Shown one piece after another: positions 1 through 9,454 of a stretch of 64,000 nucleotides of DNA (position 1 is its first letter; every line of letters begins with the position of its first letter). The position numbers and the translations under genes were made by a program. The DNA is taken from contig CADCWO010000165.1 in NCBI GenBank assembly GCA_902806435.1, positions 1-64,000 of the forward strand. Direction: 5' to 3'. The notes beneath the pieces are model-generated. The model had not been told where the DNA came from and did no database searches. It saw only the letters and a list, made by a program, of their open reading frames with translations. The stretch is from an uncultured Synechococcales cyanobacterium (lineage in GTDB: Bacteria > Cyanobacteriota > Cyanobacteriia > Thermosynechococcales > Thermosynechococcaceae).

Positions 1-563
1 ATGGGTTAATTCCGAGATTTCAGCGTATTATCCATGACATCTGACGGTTAATTCTGAAGATTGGGGTCTTTATCCATTACTAGCGCACGATAACACCTCT
101 ATTACCGTAGTTATCTGTCATTTACCAATGCAGCCGCCTCAACCACCTCGCCTACTTGATAAATCAGGTAGTCAATTTTCCTAAAATATTTCAGCCTTAA
201 AACTGAAAAGTCTTAGGTTCACTGTATTCGAAAGTTCAGTACTTCACAACAAGCAACACCCCTAAGACCCAGGCAAAAGATTTATCTAGAGAGGTAATCG
301 CTAAAGTCGTTGCCCTTGCCGCTATCACTAGTAGGAATAAACTGACTCATATTATTAATGCAATCGCAATGCAATAGCCTACATTTCAAATGTGACATGC
401 TACATTGGCATATTTGCCACTAAAATTGCCATTGTTACCCCTGACATTATGAATGTAAGTCAGTGCGTTGGCATTGCAACGGGTCAACTCAGAAGTGTAA
501 GGGTTAAATAAACTATGGCAATGGGCACACTAAGGACAACGTTCTTTGACTTAGGTGTGTATC
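1..563. other. Intergenic region, no gene recognised
   Basis: No open frame of useful length is present. The nonamer GGTTAATTC occurs twice (about 4-12 and 47-55), and there is a run of GGCA/TGCC words around 410-475. This is probably the upstream and promoter region of the gene starting at 564, but no clear -35/-10 pair could be assigned. The left edge may also hold the tail of an upstream transcript. Confidence 0.4.
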
Positions 564-932
564 ATGACAAGTGCAATCCCAAACCGCCGTTTGTCTCCGC
601 AGATCATTGATCAAGATGTGGATGCCTTAAACGGTCTCAAAACCGTTTCCAGTTATCAAACTAGCCGCAGCGAAGCAACCTCAGAAACACTGCAACAAGC
701 CTATCAGACCATGCTGGTGCAGCAGCAAAGCGAAACTGAAAAACTAGCCCTTTATCGCGCTGCTTCTGATGCAGCTCGTCTCGCTGAGTGGCAGTTTCAT
801 AACAGCGTCTTGGCCATGAAGGAAGTCGTGCGCGGGCAATTTGGATCAGACAGTAATGAGGCTCAGGCGGTTGGATTGAAGAAAAAGTCAGACCGTAAGC
901 GACCAACACGCCAGAAAACTGCTGCTAGTTAG
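564..932 (+). CDS. Hypothetical small hydrophilic protein
   Basis: The product is not recognised. It has about 122 residues if it starts at the ATG at 564; a GTG at 555 would add three. The middle (residues about 30-90) is rich in Gln, Glu and Ala with a helical, coiled-coil-like pattern and no membrane segment. The last 20 residues are a very basic Lys/Arg tail of the kind that contacts nucleic acid or membranes. It stands alone between two non-coding stretches. The bias and length suggest a real gene, but no function can be assigned. Confidence 0.5.
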   Translation: MTSAIPNRRLSPQIIDQDVDALNGLKTVSSYQTSRSEATSETLQQAYQTMLVQQQSETEKLALYRAASDAARLAEWQFHNSVLAMKEVVRGQFGSDSNEAQAVGLKKKSDRKRPTRQKTAAS

Positions 933-1471
933 TCATGCTAGTTATCGTTAATACACACCTCTAATTAGGTAAAGACTACCCCGGCTGCTCGTATCTTTCA
1001 TAACTGGAGAGGATTAATGCCGTACGTTCGCGCAAGTTGCCTATCCAATGGAACTTTTGGTAAAAGGTATTGTGGCGATCGCGGCTAACAGTTGAGGAAT
1101 TTTTCAACAAAAAAAGAAATTTAGGTGCCAAAGGCGATCGCGGCTTCTATCTCAAGGCAATCGCACTATGTTTGGCTGGAGTGGGAAGAGCGATTCTCGT
1201 AGAAAGCTATGCCAAGGCAGTAGCGATCTCGGGCTGGCAGAATGCGATCGCACCTTGTGGTGGTTAGAAAGATAGCTTCACTCGGATAGGCAAGATACGA
1301 TTCCAGGTCAAGAAAATGCGATCACTTTGGCGCTGAGAGGCAATAGCAAGGTGCCGAGGATGAAAGCGATCACAGCAAAAGATTATCTTATACACAGAGG
1401 CCAATTCGCCCTTAAATACTGCGACGCGATCGCACTTACTAGAAGACTGAGATGCTTGAACTCCACAAAAA
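933..1471. repeat. Non-coding gap dense in HIP1 (GCGATCGC) and near-HIP1 octamers
   Basis: Perfect GCGATCGC octamers lie at 1075-1082, 1134-1141, 1244-1251 and 1426-1433. One-mismatch variants lie between them (GCAATCGC at 1157, GCGATCTC at 1223, GCGATCAC near 1318 and 1366). Open frames on both strands here are short and look like chance. HIP1 is a known over-represented palindrome in many cyanobacterial genomes. Its density here is higher than in the neighbouring genes. Confidence 0.6.
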
Positions 1472-4400
1472 TCATACCTTTGTAGGCCTCGCAGGCTCTG
1501 ATTTCGCCTCAATAACCGCTTCTGCTTGGTGAACCAGAGCTCGCAATTCCTCTAGAGTTCCAGGCTGAACCTGTTGCCATAATCCGCGTTGGTGGGCTTC
1601 CAGCAAGCGTTCCGCCATGTCTCGCAAAGCCCAGGGATTTGATTGTTGGATAAAGTCTTGCACGGATGGCTCAAACAGGTAGGCCGCCGTTACCCCCTGG
1701 TACATGTGGTCTTCCACACAGTGAGCGGTAGCATCGTAAGCAAAAAGATAATCCACTGTTGCCGCCATTTCAAAAGCACCTTTGTATCCATGCCGCATCA
1801 CCCCGGCAATCCATTTAGGGTTGATGACGCGGGAACGATAGACACGCGCGATTTCCTCCCGCAGTAGCCGCACCCGCGGATTTTCTGGAATCGAATGGTC
1901 GCCAAAGTAAGTTTGCGGATTCTGTCCACTCACAGACCGCACTGCTGCCGTTAGCCCACCCTGAAACTGATAGTAGTCATCCGAATCTAGTAAATCGTGT
2001 TCCCGATTGTCTTGATTGTGCAGGACGACTTGCATGTTGCTTAAGCGCTGCTCAAACGCTTCCGGGGCAGCCCGGCCCTCTGCTTGAGCGCCGTAGGCGT
2101 AACTGCTCCAGTTAATGTAGGCACGGGCCAGGTCCGCGTCATCACTCCAGTTTTGGGCTTCGATTAAGCCTTGAAGTCCAGCCCCGTAGGCACCCGGTTT
2201 AGAGCCAAAGATCCGATAGCGCGATCGCACTTCTGCCTGTTTGTGATCTAATCCAGTCACTTGCCAGAATCGAGTTTCCTGGCGTATCTGCGCAGCAAGC
2301 GGATTTTGCTCCGGGGGTTCCTCCAGTGCTGCAACTGCTGCCACGGCCTGATCAAATAAATCAATTAAATTGGGGAAGGCATCCCGGAAAAAGCCTGAGA
2401 TCCGCAGCGTCACATCTACTCGCGGACGGCCTAAGCTAGACAGGGGTAACACTTCAAAATCTACCACTCGCCGAGCCAGCCCATCCCAGACTGGCTGCAC
2501 CCCTAACAGAGCTAGGGCTTGCGCTAAGTCATCGCCGCCAGTCCGCATGGTGGCAGTCCCCCACAGGGATAAGCCCAGCGTTTGCGGAAACTCCCCATTG
2601 TCCTGGGCGTAGCGTTCGATTAAAACTTCTGCTGCCTTGCGGCCAACATCCCAGGCGCTTTCGGTCGGAATGGCACGAATATCCACCGAGTAGAAGTTGC
2701 GGCCGGTGGGCAGCACTTCCGGTCGACCTCGGGTTGGCGCCCCCGCAGGACCACTGGGGATGTAATGCCCATCTAGTCCGCACAGCAAATGCCTAAGCTC
2801 TTGATGCGTTTGCCCCAAGGCGGGGAGAAGGCGAGTGCCAATCCAATCCAGTTCTGCTTGCGTTGTTTCTCCAACCTTCTCCGATGGTTCTGCAGCAATC
2901 ACTTGTTCAACCAGTGCTGCTGCCTGCTGTTCTAAAGCCTCAATCGCATCGCCGGCAATCCGGTAGGGCGGTTGAGCAAAAGATTGGGCGGGATCTACCG
3001 TCAACGGATCAAAATCCCATCCATGCTCCTCTGCTAAAGCACGGGTTAGCCCCCGGTGACCAGTACCTGGGTGACGAGCGATCGCTACCACCAAGTCTCG
3101 CAATTGCCGTCCTTGGGGACACTGGCCGAAGATGTGCAGTCCATCGCGGATCTGCGCTTCTTTTAATTCGCACAGGTAGCCATCCGCACGGCTGAGAAAT
3201 TCAGCTAGCTGCTCTGGTCCTGCTTGATCAAGATCAACACCCAAATCACGGTGCAGGTTTTCCTGGAGAACGAGGCTAGCAATGCGATCGCGGATCAAAC
3301 TCAACCGGGTAGGATCAAGGCTCTGGGCTTCGTAATACTCATCAATCAGATTTTCCAACTGTTGTAGGGGGCCGTAGGTTTCAGCCCGAGTCATCGGTGG
3401 CGTCAGGTGATCGATGATCACGGCCTGGGCGCGGCGCTTGGCTTGAGCTCCTTCCCCTGGGTCATTGACGATAAAGGGATATAGATGCGGTAGTGGCCCT
3501 AGGGCCACCTCTGGATAGCAGGTTTCTGAAAGCGCTACACTTTTGCCTGGTAACCATTCCAAGTTGCCGTGTTTGCCGACATGAACTATGGCCTGAGTCG
3601 CAAAGTGTTGACGCAGCCAGTAGTAAAAGGCGAGATAGGCATGGGGTGGCTCCAAGTCAGGGGCGTGGTAATTGAGGGCAGGATCTAGGTCATAGCCGCG
3701 AGCCGGTTGGATACCCACAAAAACATGACCGAGTTGTAGCCCTGCGACCGCATAGGGACAATCTGCCAGATCACCTTTGCTGGGCTCGCCCCAACGGTCA
3801 TAAATGCGCTGCTGCACCAGTGGCGGCAAGGTAGCAAAGTAGTGCTGATAGTCTTCTCGGGACACCTGTTGCTGCACGACTCGCAGTTCTCGTCCTTCCG
3901 GGTCATTGGTCACACCTGCGGTTAAGCGCTGGATCAGTTCTTCTCCTGTTTGTGGCCAATCCTCAACCTGGTAGCCAGCTGCGTCTAATGCTTTGAGAAT
4001 CTCTACACAACTGGCTGGAGTGTCCAGCCCCACACCATTGGCTAGTCGCCCATCACGGGTAGGGTAGTTAGCCAGAATCAAAGCTATGCGTCGTTCTGCT
4101 GGGGGAGTTTGGCGCAGCCGCACCCACGATTGCGCCAGGTCAGCAACAAACTCAATCCGATCGCTGACTGGCTCGTAACCTACGACATCCGTTTCCAGAG
4201 CTGGATTATGGGTTTGCACGCTCTTGAAAGAAATTGCGCGACTGATGATCCGCCCATCTACTTCCGGCAAAGCGACATTCATCGCAATGTCACGCGGGGA
4301 AAGGCCATTTTGCGACTGCCATTGCTCTACTGTGCCACCGCTCAGGATCACCTGGAGTACGGGCACATCCAGGCGTTGCCATAGCTCTAAATCGGGAACA

Positions 4401-5215
4401 GCGGCATCCAGCTTGGCTAAGGAAAAGCTGGTGGTATTCAGTAATACCTGAATTCCAGCTGCAGCCATGGGTTGAAAGAGCTGCATCAGCTCTGCTTGCA
4501 GATCAAACTCGCGGAGGGACGAGACAAACAGGGGGACAGGTTCTAAGTTTCGCTCCACTAAAGCCTGGCAAAGGGCATCAATCGGAGCTGTATTTCCCGC
4601 CAAGTAGTGAGCCCGGTAGAACAGAATTCCTACCTTGGCAGATTGGGGCGGTAAGGCCGGGGCAGTCCAGGGATAAAGCCCTAACCGGGGAATCACTTGA
4701 GGGGCTGGGGGGTTGTAGGAGTACCCCAGGCAAATATCGGCAACAAATTGCAGCGCATTAACGGCGTTATCCACGCCTCCTTCCGTGAAGTAGCGCCAGA
4801 GCTGGTTGACGGTTCCCAGGGCCAAGGTGGAATGACTAATCAGGTTCGGGTCTGGGCGATCGTCACCCGGCATGACAATCAAGGCTGCCCCTGTGCGTTG
4901 AACCAATTCCTGTACAACTTCTAATCCGTAGGACCAGTAAGATTGCCCACCTAACAGCCGGAGGATAATTATCTGCGCCTGTTCCAAAACATCCTCAGCA
5001 TAGGTGTCAATCGTTAACTGCTGCTGGAGTTGGAGCAGATTCGCAACCCGGAAGGCCGGAAAGTTATTAGGTAATTGGGATGATGCCTGCGCCAGCGTTT
5101 GAATATCAGTGTCGGCAGCGGTGAGAACCACGATCGGTGCCGGCGTCTGCTCCACAAAAACGACGCCCTCTTCACCAGAGTTCCAACCTCCAGGGGTGGC
5201 AGCTAGACGGTGCAT
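1472..5215 (-). CDS. cobN: Cobaltochelatase subunit CobN
   Basis: This is the large catalytic subunit of the ATP-dependent chelatase that inserts cobalt into the corrin ring (aerobic-type cobalamin synthesis). It is 1247 residues long, normal for CobN and close in size to its paralogue ChlH. The N-terminus reads MHRLAATPGGW, as in cyanobacterial CobN. The family core GKHGNLEWLPGKS lies at about residue 547, with the conserved C-terminal CobN/Mg-chelatase region after it. No cobS/cobT or ChlI/ChlD-type partner is in the window; in cyanobacteria the ChlI/ChlD motor subunits are thought to be shared (inference). The 107 bp upstream of the start is too short for a full cobalamin riboswitch, and none is evident. 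Confidence 0.93.
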   Translation of the reverse strand: MHRLAATPGGWNSGEEGVVFVEQTPAPIVVLTAADTDIQTLAQASSQLPNNFPAFRVANLLQLQQQLTIDTYAEDVLEQAQIIILRLLGGQSYWSYGLEVVQELVQRTGAALIVMPGDDRPDPNLISHSTLALGTVNQLWRYFTEGGVDNAVNALQFVADICLGYSYNPPAPQVIPRLGLYPWTAPALPPQSAKVGILFYRAHYLAGNTAPIDALCQALVERNLEPVPLFVSSLREFDLQAELMQLFQPMAAAGIQVLLNTTSFSLAKLDAAVPDLELWQRLDVPVLQVILSGGTVEQWQSQNGLSPRDIAMNVALPEVDGRIISRAISFKSVQTHNPALETDVVGYEPVSDRIEFVADLAQSWVRLRQTPPAERRIALILANYPTRDGRLANGVGLDTPASCVEILKALDAAGYQVEDWPQTGEELIQRLTAGVTNDPEGRELRVVQQQVSREDYQHYFATLPPLVQQRIYDRWGEPSKGDLADCPYAVAGLQLGHVFVGIQPARGYDLDPALNYHAPDLEPPHAYLAFYYWLRQHFATQAIVHVGKHGNLEWLPGKSVALSETCYPEVALGPLPHLYPFIVNDPGEGAQAKRRAQAVIIDHLTPPMTRAETYGPLQQLENLIDEYYEAQSLDPTRLSLIRDRIASLVLQENLHRDLGVDLDQAGPEQLAEFLSRADGYLCELKEAQIRDGLHIFGQCPQGRQLRDLVVAIARHPGTGHRGLTRALAEEHGWDFDPLTVDPAQSFAQPPYRIAGDAIEALEQQAAALVEQVIAAEPSEKVGETTQAELDWIGTRLLPALGQTHQELRHLLCGLDGHYIPSGPAGAPTRGRPEVLPTGRNFYSVDIRAIPTESAWDVGRKAAEVLIERYAQDNGEFPQTLGLSLWGTATMRTGGDDLAQALALLGVQPVWDGLARRVVDFEVLPLSSLGRPRVDVTLRISGFFRDAFPNLIDLFDQAVAAVAALEEPPEQNPLAAQIRQETRFWQVTGLDHKQAEVRSRYRIFGSKPGAYGAGLQGLIEAQNWSDDADLARAYINWSSYAYGAQAEGRAAPEAFEQRLSNMQVVLHNQDNREHDLLDSDDYYQFQGGLTAAVRSVSGQNPQTYFGDHSIPENPRVRLLREEIARVYRSRVINPKWIAGVMRHGYKGAFEMAATVDYLFAYDATAHCVEDHMYQGVTAAYLFEPSVQDFIQQSNPWALRDMAERLLEAHQRGLWQQVQPGTLEELRALVHQAEAVIEAKSEPARPTKV

Positions 5216-5322
5216 GGACGTCTCCTTTGACTGAGGATTCTGAGGCTACCCAATGTACGACTTTTCATCATGAAAGTCCTCCTGCTGTGTTTCCTGTTAT
5301 GTTTCTCTCATGTGAGGGTTTA

Positions 5323-6069
5323 CTAGAGAGTAGGCGAAGATTGGCGCAATGTAGCTAAGTCTAGCTGGCTCAATCGCTCATAGGCATGCTCTATGACCCG
5401 GTGGCCTCGGAGAAAACCAGTGTTTGCTCCCGGACAGATATAACTTAATGTCTCAGGTGTAAACCGCAGGATCAACTTCTCCAAGCTGTCGATCTGCCGC
5501 CACCAATGGAACGTTTTATGAGTCCTTAAGGGAACAGGCTGAGCAGATTGATTAGGCAGGAGGTGACGCCCGGAAAATAATACACCTTCAAAACAACGGT
5601 AATACAGGCAAGCACTTCCCGGAGAATGCCCCGGCGTCCAAATTACTTGGGTGCGATCGCCCAGCTCAAACTCATTGTGAAAAGTTTTGATTGCCAATCC
5701 TGGCAGTAGATACGCCTCTTGCTCTTGGATTAAAATTTGACAGCCTAGGGCTTGTTGAAGCTGGGAGACATTTCCAATCCCCCCACGGTGGGTAATGACC
5801 AGCCACTGCACCCCGCCTTGCTGGTGGAGAAATTCTTGATTGCTGGGATTCCAAGCTGGACAATCAACAAGGATATTGGAGTTGTTTTCTACAATAAGGT
5901 AAGCAGTACCCCCTAAAGTGTCGCGGTTTGGCGCAAAGGCAAAGATGGAGTCAAAGATAGGCCGAGGTAATTTAGTTGTAAGCTTTTGGTGATCCGAGTG
6001 AGATGGCAGTCTAGGAGGTACTTCTTGCTTAGACAAATGATTGAGGTCCTTTTGCCCAAAATTGGTCAA
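5323..6069 (-). CDS. Metallo-beta-lactamase-fold protein with degenerate metal site
   Basis: This 248-residue protein has the outline of an MBL hydrolase, but the metal motif HxHxDH is replaced by THRGGIG (residues 93-99), three residues shorter. GHSPGS (147-152) keeps the third-motif His. The bridging Asp position reads SGRHL (166-170), and the last His position reads PGANTG (213-218). Most zinc ligands are therefore absent, and the protein is probably not a metallohydrolase, or it binds differently. The start appears to be TTG; no in-frame ATG precedes the fold. It is followed 107 bp later by cobN on the same strand and is divergent from the S2P protease gene. From memory, similar degenerate proteins occur in other cyanobacteria; this was not searched. 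Confidence 0.75.
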   Translation of the reverse strand: MTNFGQKDLNHLSKQEVPPRLPSHSDHQKLTTKLPRPIFDSIFAFAPNRDTLGGTAYLIVENNSNILVDCPAWNPSNQEFLHQQGGVQWLVITHRGGIGNVSQLQQALGCQILIQEQEAYLLPGLAIKTFHNEFELGDRTQVIWTPGHSPGSACLYYRCFEGVLFSGRHLLPNQSAQPVPLRTHKTFHWWRQIDSLEKLILRFTPETLSYICPGANTGFLRGHRVIEHAYERLSQLDLATLRQSSPTL

Positions 6070-6136
6070 GTTCTAGTTTTTTAGTGTTGCACTTGAGCGC
6101 AAGTGTAACCCCACCTAGCCCCTTGAGATTCTTAGC

Positions 6137-7630
6137 ATGATTTGGCTTGCTTTGCTTTTACTTGGACTGACAACTTATTTGATTGTGCAACGCAGTGTTG
6201 TTCGCTTTACCCAGACGCCTTGGTGGCTCCTGTGGCTAGTTCTCATGCTGCCCGCCTTTGCGATTAGTATCTGGACGTTGACGCACTCTCAACAGGAACC
6301 TGTTCCGCCAGAGTTGTTAATCGGGTCGTTTATTCTCAGCTCAACTTTGTACTTTGTGCTAGTTCAACGGGGGCGGCCCTCCACAGCAACGAATGCAACC
6401 GCAACACCATCGGCTGAGGTCAAGGCTCAGGAAGCTAAGAATACGACCGATCCAAAGTCAGTGTTGCGACCGATGAACAAAACTGAAGAAGCAGCGCTAC
6501 AAAACTGTTTTCCTTGGTCTGTCTATTACCTCCAGAACATTGAATATCGCCCGCAAGCGATGATTTGCCGGGGCCAGCTACGATCCACCCCGGAGGTTGC
6601 TTATCAAACAGTACGAGAAAACGTTCAATCCCACTTTGGCGATCGCTTTCTAGTCGTTTTTCAACTAGGAGCCGGTAATAAGCCTTTTTTTGCGATCGTT
6701 CCGAACTCCCAATCGCAGCGGGCGAAAACTCAAGCAAAGCTAACCCGCCCTATTTTAGCCCTCGGTTTGTTAGTTGCTACTTTAATCACGACTACCCTTG
6801 CCGGGGTAGAAATTGCTGATGCTTCTATCTCACCGGAAAAAATTGTCGCTAACCCAGCCTTATTGCTATCCGGGCTACCCTATTCCCTAGCACTGATTAC
6901 AATTTTGGGTATTCATGAATTGGGCCACTACCTGACGGCACGATACTACAAGATCCGTGCCACTTTGCCCTACTTCATTCCGGTTCCGTTTGCAATTGGC
7001 ACCTTTGGAGCGTTCATTCAACTGCGCTCCCCCATCCCCAACCGCAAAACGCTTTTTGATGTAGGTCTTTCCGGACCTTTATCAGGATTAATTCCGACAT
7101 TACCTCTGTTGATCTGGGGTCTGGCAAACTCAGAGGTCGTGCCCCTACCCGCAAAAGCAGCATCTCTAGACTTCAACGCCTTTAACCCTGGTTTTTCCAT
7201 CCTACTAGCCCTGTTAAGCAAGCTAGCTCTGGGCAGCAGCCTGGCTGCCTCTGAGGCAATCAAGCTCCATCCGGTAGCTGTAGCTGGTTGCCTTGGGTTA
7301 GTTGTGACTGCTCTGAACTTAATGCCTGTTGGTCAACTCGATGGCGGGCACATTGTCCACGCCATGCTGGGTCAGCGGGTCGGAGCGGCAATCAGCCAGA
7401 TTGCCCGGCTGTTGGTGCTGTTGCTAGCGTTAATTCAACCCTGGCTACTACTCTGGGCTATCATCTTGTTTTTCATGCCCGCCGTGGATGAGCCAGCTCT
7501 TAATGATGTCACAGAACTTGACAACCGTCGCGATTTTGGTGGGTTATTAGCAATTGTTGTGTTGCTGTTAATTGTTCTCCCTGCGCCCCGATTTCTGATG
7601 GAACTGCTGTTTGGAGCACCCGTGTCCTAG
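6137..7630 (+). CDS. Site-2 protease family (M50) intramembrane metalloprotease, EGY-like
   Basis: This multi-pass membrane zinc protease has 497 residues. HELGH at residues 260-264 supplies the catalytic Glu and two zinc His. The second signature NLMPVGQLDGGH at about 393-404 supplies the Asp ligand. The layout is two N-terminal helices (1-20, 30-48), a soluble region of about 130 residues and then a membrane core, like the EGY1-type S2P proteins shared by cyanobacteria and chloroplasts. Such enzymes release anti-sigma factors or other membrane-bound regulators; the substrate cannot be told from context. The gene is divergent from the MBL-fold gene with 67 bp between starts. Confidence 0.9.
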   Translation: MIWLALLLLGLTTYLIVQRSVVRFTQTPWWLLWLVLMLPAFAISIWTLTHSQQEPVPPELLIGSFILSSTLYFVLVQRGRPSTATNATATPSAEVKAQEAKNTTDPKSVLRPMNKTEEAALQNCFPWSVYYLQNIEYRPQAMICRGQLRSTPEVAYQTVRENVQSHFGDRFLVVFQLGAGNKPFFAIVPNSQSQRAKTQAKLTRPILALGLLVATLITTTLAGVEIADASISPEKIVANPALLLSGLPYSLALITILGIHELGHYLTARYYKIRATLPYFIPVPFAIGTFGAFIQLRSPIPNRKTLFDVGLSGPLSGLIPTLPLLIWGLANSEVVPLPAKAASLDFNAFNPGFSILLALLSKLALGSSLAASEAIKLHPVAVAGCLGLVVTALNLMPVGQLDGGHIVHAMLGQRVGAAISQIARLLVLLLALIQPWLLLWAIILFFMPAVDEPALNDVTELDNRRDFGGLLAIVVLLLIVLPAPRFLMELLFGAPVS

Positions 7631-7643
7631 ACGCTACTGCTGC

Positions 7644-8348
7644 CTAGTGCTTTAAGCGGTAGTGCAGAAATACTTCTTGCTCAATCGGCTGTGCACTTAA
7701 GAGTTCCAATCGAGGCGCAAACTCAGCCGCAAAGCCTACCCCATCAACCGGAGTGGGTGCGTTGGCTCCGCCTAACAATAAAGGGCAAATCGTTAGCCAC
7801 AGCTCATCAACCAAGTCTACAGCCAGCAGTGAAGCAATCAATTCACCCCCGCCTAAAATAGCTAATCGCTGCAGGCCCAATTCTGCTAACTGTTCAAAGA
7901 CAGGAATCCAGTCATCTTGATTCTCGGCTGGGTTCGCAGAGTTCTCTTCAGAAATCACCAAAACCTGCTCAAATTCAGGCCGCTCTTGCCAGCTAACTGC
8001 ACCAGCGGCTGTGGTGAGTAGCCAGCGGGGCACCACCTGACGAAAGAAACGTAATTGCGGATCAATCTTGGCTGAGCCGGAACAAACAATTTGTACCGGC
8101 TGCGGCGGTTTTCCTTGATCGAGCCGTCGCTGGATCAAATCGGGGTTAACAACCTTCATCGCTGTACCCCCAGCTCGCAGGGTTGCCGCCCCAAACAGAA
8201 CACCATCGGCTTGTGCCACCTGGGATTCTAAATGTGCTTTGTCGGCAGGGGAACCAAACCGGGGTGGCGATCGCTGGGCGTCCGCGATTTTACCATCAGC
8301 ACTGATTGCCAGAACTATAGTTGTGTGGGGTCTTTTTAATCCCTGCAT
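7644..8348 (-). CDS. RibD C-terminal-domain (dihydrofolate reductase-like) protein
   Basis: The 234-residue protein matches the reductase domain of RibD, a DHFR-fold NADPH enzyme acting on pyrimidine intermediates of riboflavin synthesis. The family opening TTIVLAISADGKIAD is at residues 9-23, the GAATLRAGGTA region at about 53-63, and a glycine-rich ILGGGELIASLL nucleotide-binding turn at about 173-184. It lacks the deaminase domain, so it is a stand-alone reductase. It may serve riboflavin synthesis or be a paralogue with another substrate. It is convergent with the S2P gene, with 13 bp between stops. Confidence 0.8.
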   Translation of the reverse strand: MQGLKRPHTTIVLAISADGKIADAQRSPPRFGSPADKAHLESQVAQADGVLFGAATLRAGGTAMKVVNPDLIQRRLDQGKPPQPVQIVCSGSAKIDPQLRFFRQVVPRWLLTTAAGAVSWQERPEFEQVLVISEENSANPAENQDDWIPVFEQLAELGLQRLAILGGGELIASLLAVDLVDELWLTICPLLLGGANAPTPVDGVGFAAEFAPRLELLSAQPIEQEVFLHYRLKH

Positions 8349-8460
8349 GGGGAACTCTATAGATGTATTTGGAATTGCTTAAGCTAAAGGAACCGTTAGG
8401 CTAAGGAACTTAGTCAATAAATCTAATACTTTTGATTGTGAGCTATAGGGTGAGCTGCCT

Positions 8461-9165
8461 ATGAAAGGTGAACTGTTCAAATGGATTGGGGTTGCTTTAG
8501 CAGTTTTACACAGTAACAGCCGCTGGATGGCCTGGAATTTATTCTTGGCCTTTGTTCCTTTAGTTTTAAGTGTTTGGCTGTTTCGGCGAGGCAAGTCCAG
8601 AGGTCACCATGCTGCATCATTAGCCCAAAGAGAGGGACCATCACGCTCCCCTACGTGGTGGTTGGGCTTTCTAGTTTTTCTAGCTTTTTTGCCTAACGCT
8701 CCGTATGTCTTAACAGACATCATTCACCTTTTTTATGACGTTCGCCGATACGATTCAGTCTGGGTGCTCACCCTGGTCCTCTTGCCGCAGTATCTATTGT
8801 TTATCCTGGCTGGCTTTGAAGCCTACGTCGGCTCCTTGATCAATTTAGGACATTATTTACATCGATGCGGCTGGAGTAGATTTATTCTGGGGGCTGAGCT
8901 AGTGATTCATAGCCTGAGTGCGGCGGGAATCTACTTAGGTCGCTTCCTGCGCTTCAATAGCTGGGATTTAATTACCCAGCCGGACGCCCTGGCTGGTAGC
9001 GTCCTAGATGAGGTGGTCGGTAAACGACCGCTTGTCGTCATAATCGTCACTTTTGTGATTATTACGGGGTTGTACTGGCTGATGAAACAGGTCACGTTGG
9101 CGATCGCTGTCTATCGAAAATCCTCTCAGGCCAAATCCTCAAGCGCTGGCTCTGAAATGAACTGA
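8461..9165 (+). CDS. DUF1361 integral membrane protein
   Basis: This 234-residue protein has about six hydrophobic helices. The hallmark of the DUF1361 family, PNAPYVLTDIIHL, is at about residues 78-90, preceded by a long hydrophobic helix. The function of the family is unknown. The tail is short, polar and rich in Ser and Lys. The gene stands alone between the RibD-like gene (divergent) and ArsS (convergent). A 112-bp leader precedes it. Confidence 0.82.
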   Translation: MKGELFKWIGVALAVLHSNSRWMAWNLFLAFVPLVLSVWLFRRGKSRGHHAASLAQREGPSRSPTWWLGFLVFLAFLPNAPYVLTDIIHLFYDVRRYDSVWVLTLVLLPQYLLFILAGFEAYVGSLINLGHYLHRCGWSRFILGAELVIHSLSAAGIYLGRFLRFNSWDLITQPDALAGSVLDEVVGKRPLVVIIVTFVIITGLYWLMKQVTLAIAVYRKSSQAKSSSAGSEMN

Positions 9166-9454
9166 CCTCACTGACTAGATTTCTTGATCCGCAACGAGTA
9201 GCGCACACGAGATATTGCTTCCATTGAGTAGAAGCCAGTAGATAGAGCTCTTTACTACCCGCTAAAGGGGCAATCTGGGTTGTTTACCCTCCAGCGGAAA
9301 TCAGGCCAATTACTTTCACCGGGCGAGTCAACTGTTAGCGCTGATATTAAAAGTTTAGAGCTGATTGGCCGCTAGCGTTCAGTTATTCCGACAGAAGTGA
9401 CACCTTGGGCGAAAAGCTGAAAAAAATCTGGAAGCATATCATACATAGGACTGC

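Noticed and set aside
1070-1267. 65-codon ORF in the HIP1 island
   Set aside because: Its reading is driven by GCGATCGC repeats; no start site or conserved pattern.
5216-5322. Cobalamin riboswitch upstream of cobN
   Set aside because: The gap is only 107 bp and shows no B12-box-like element.
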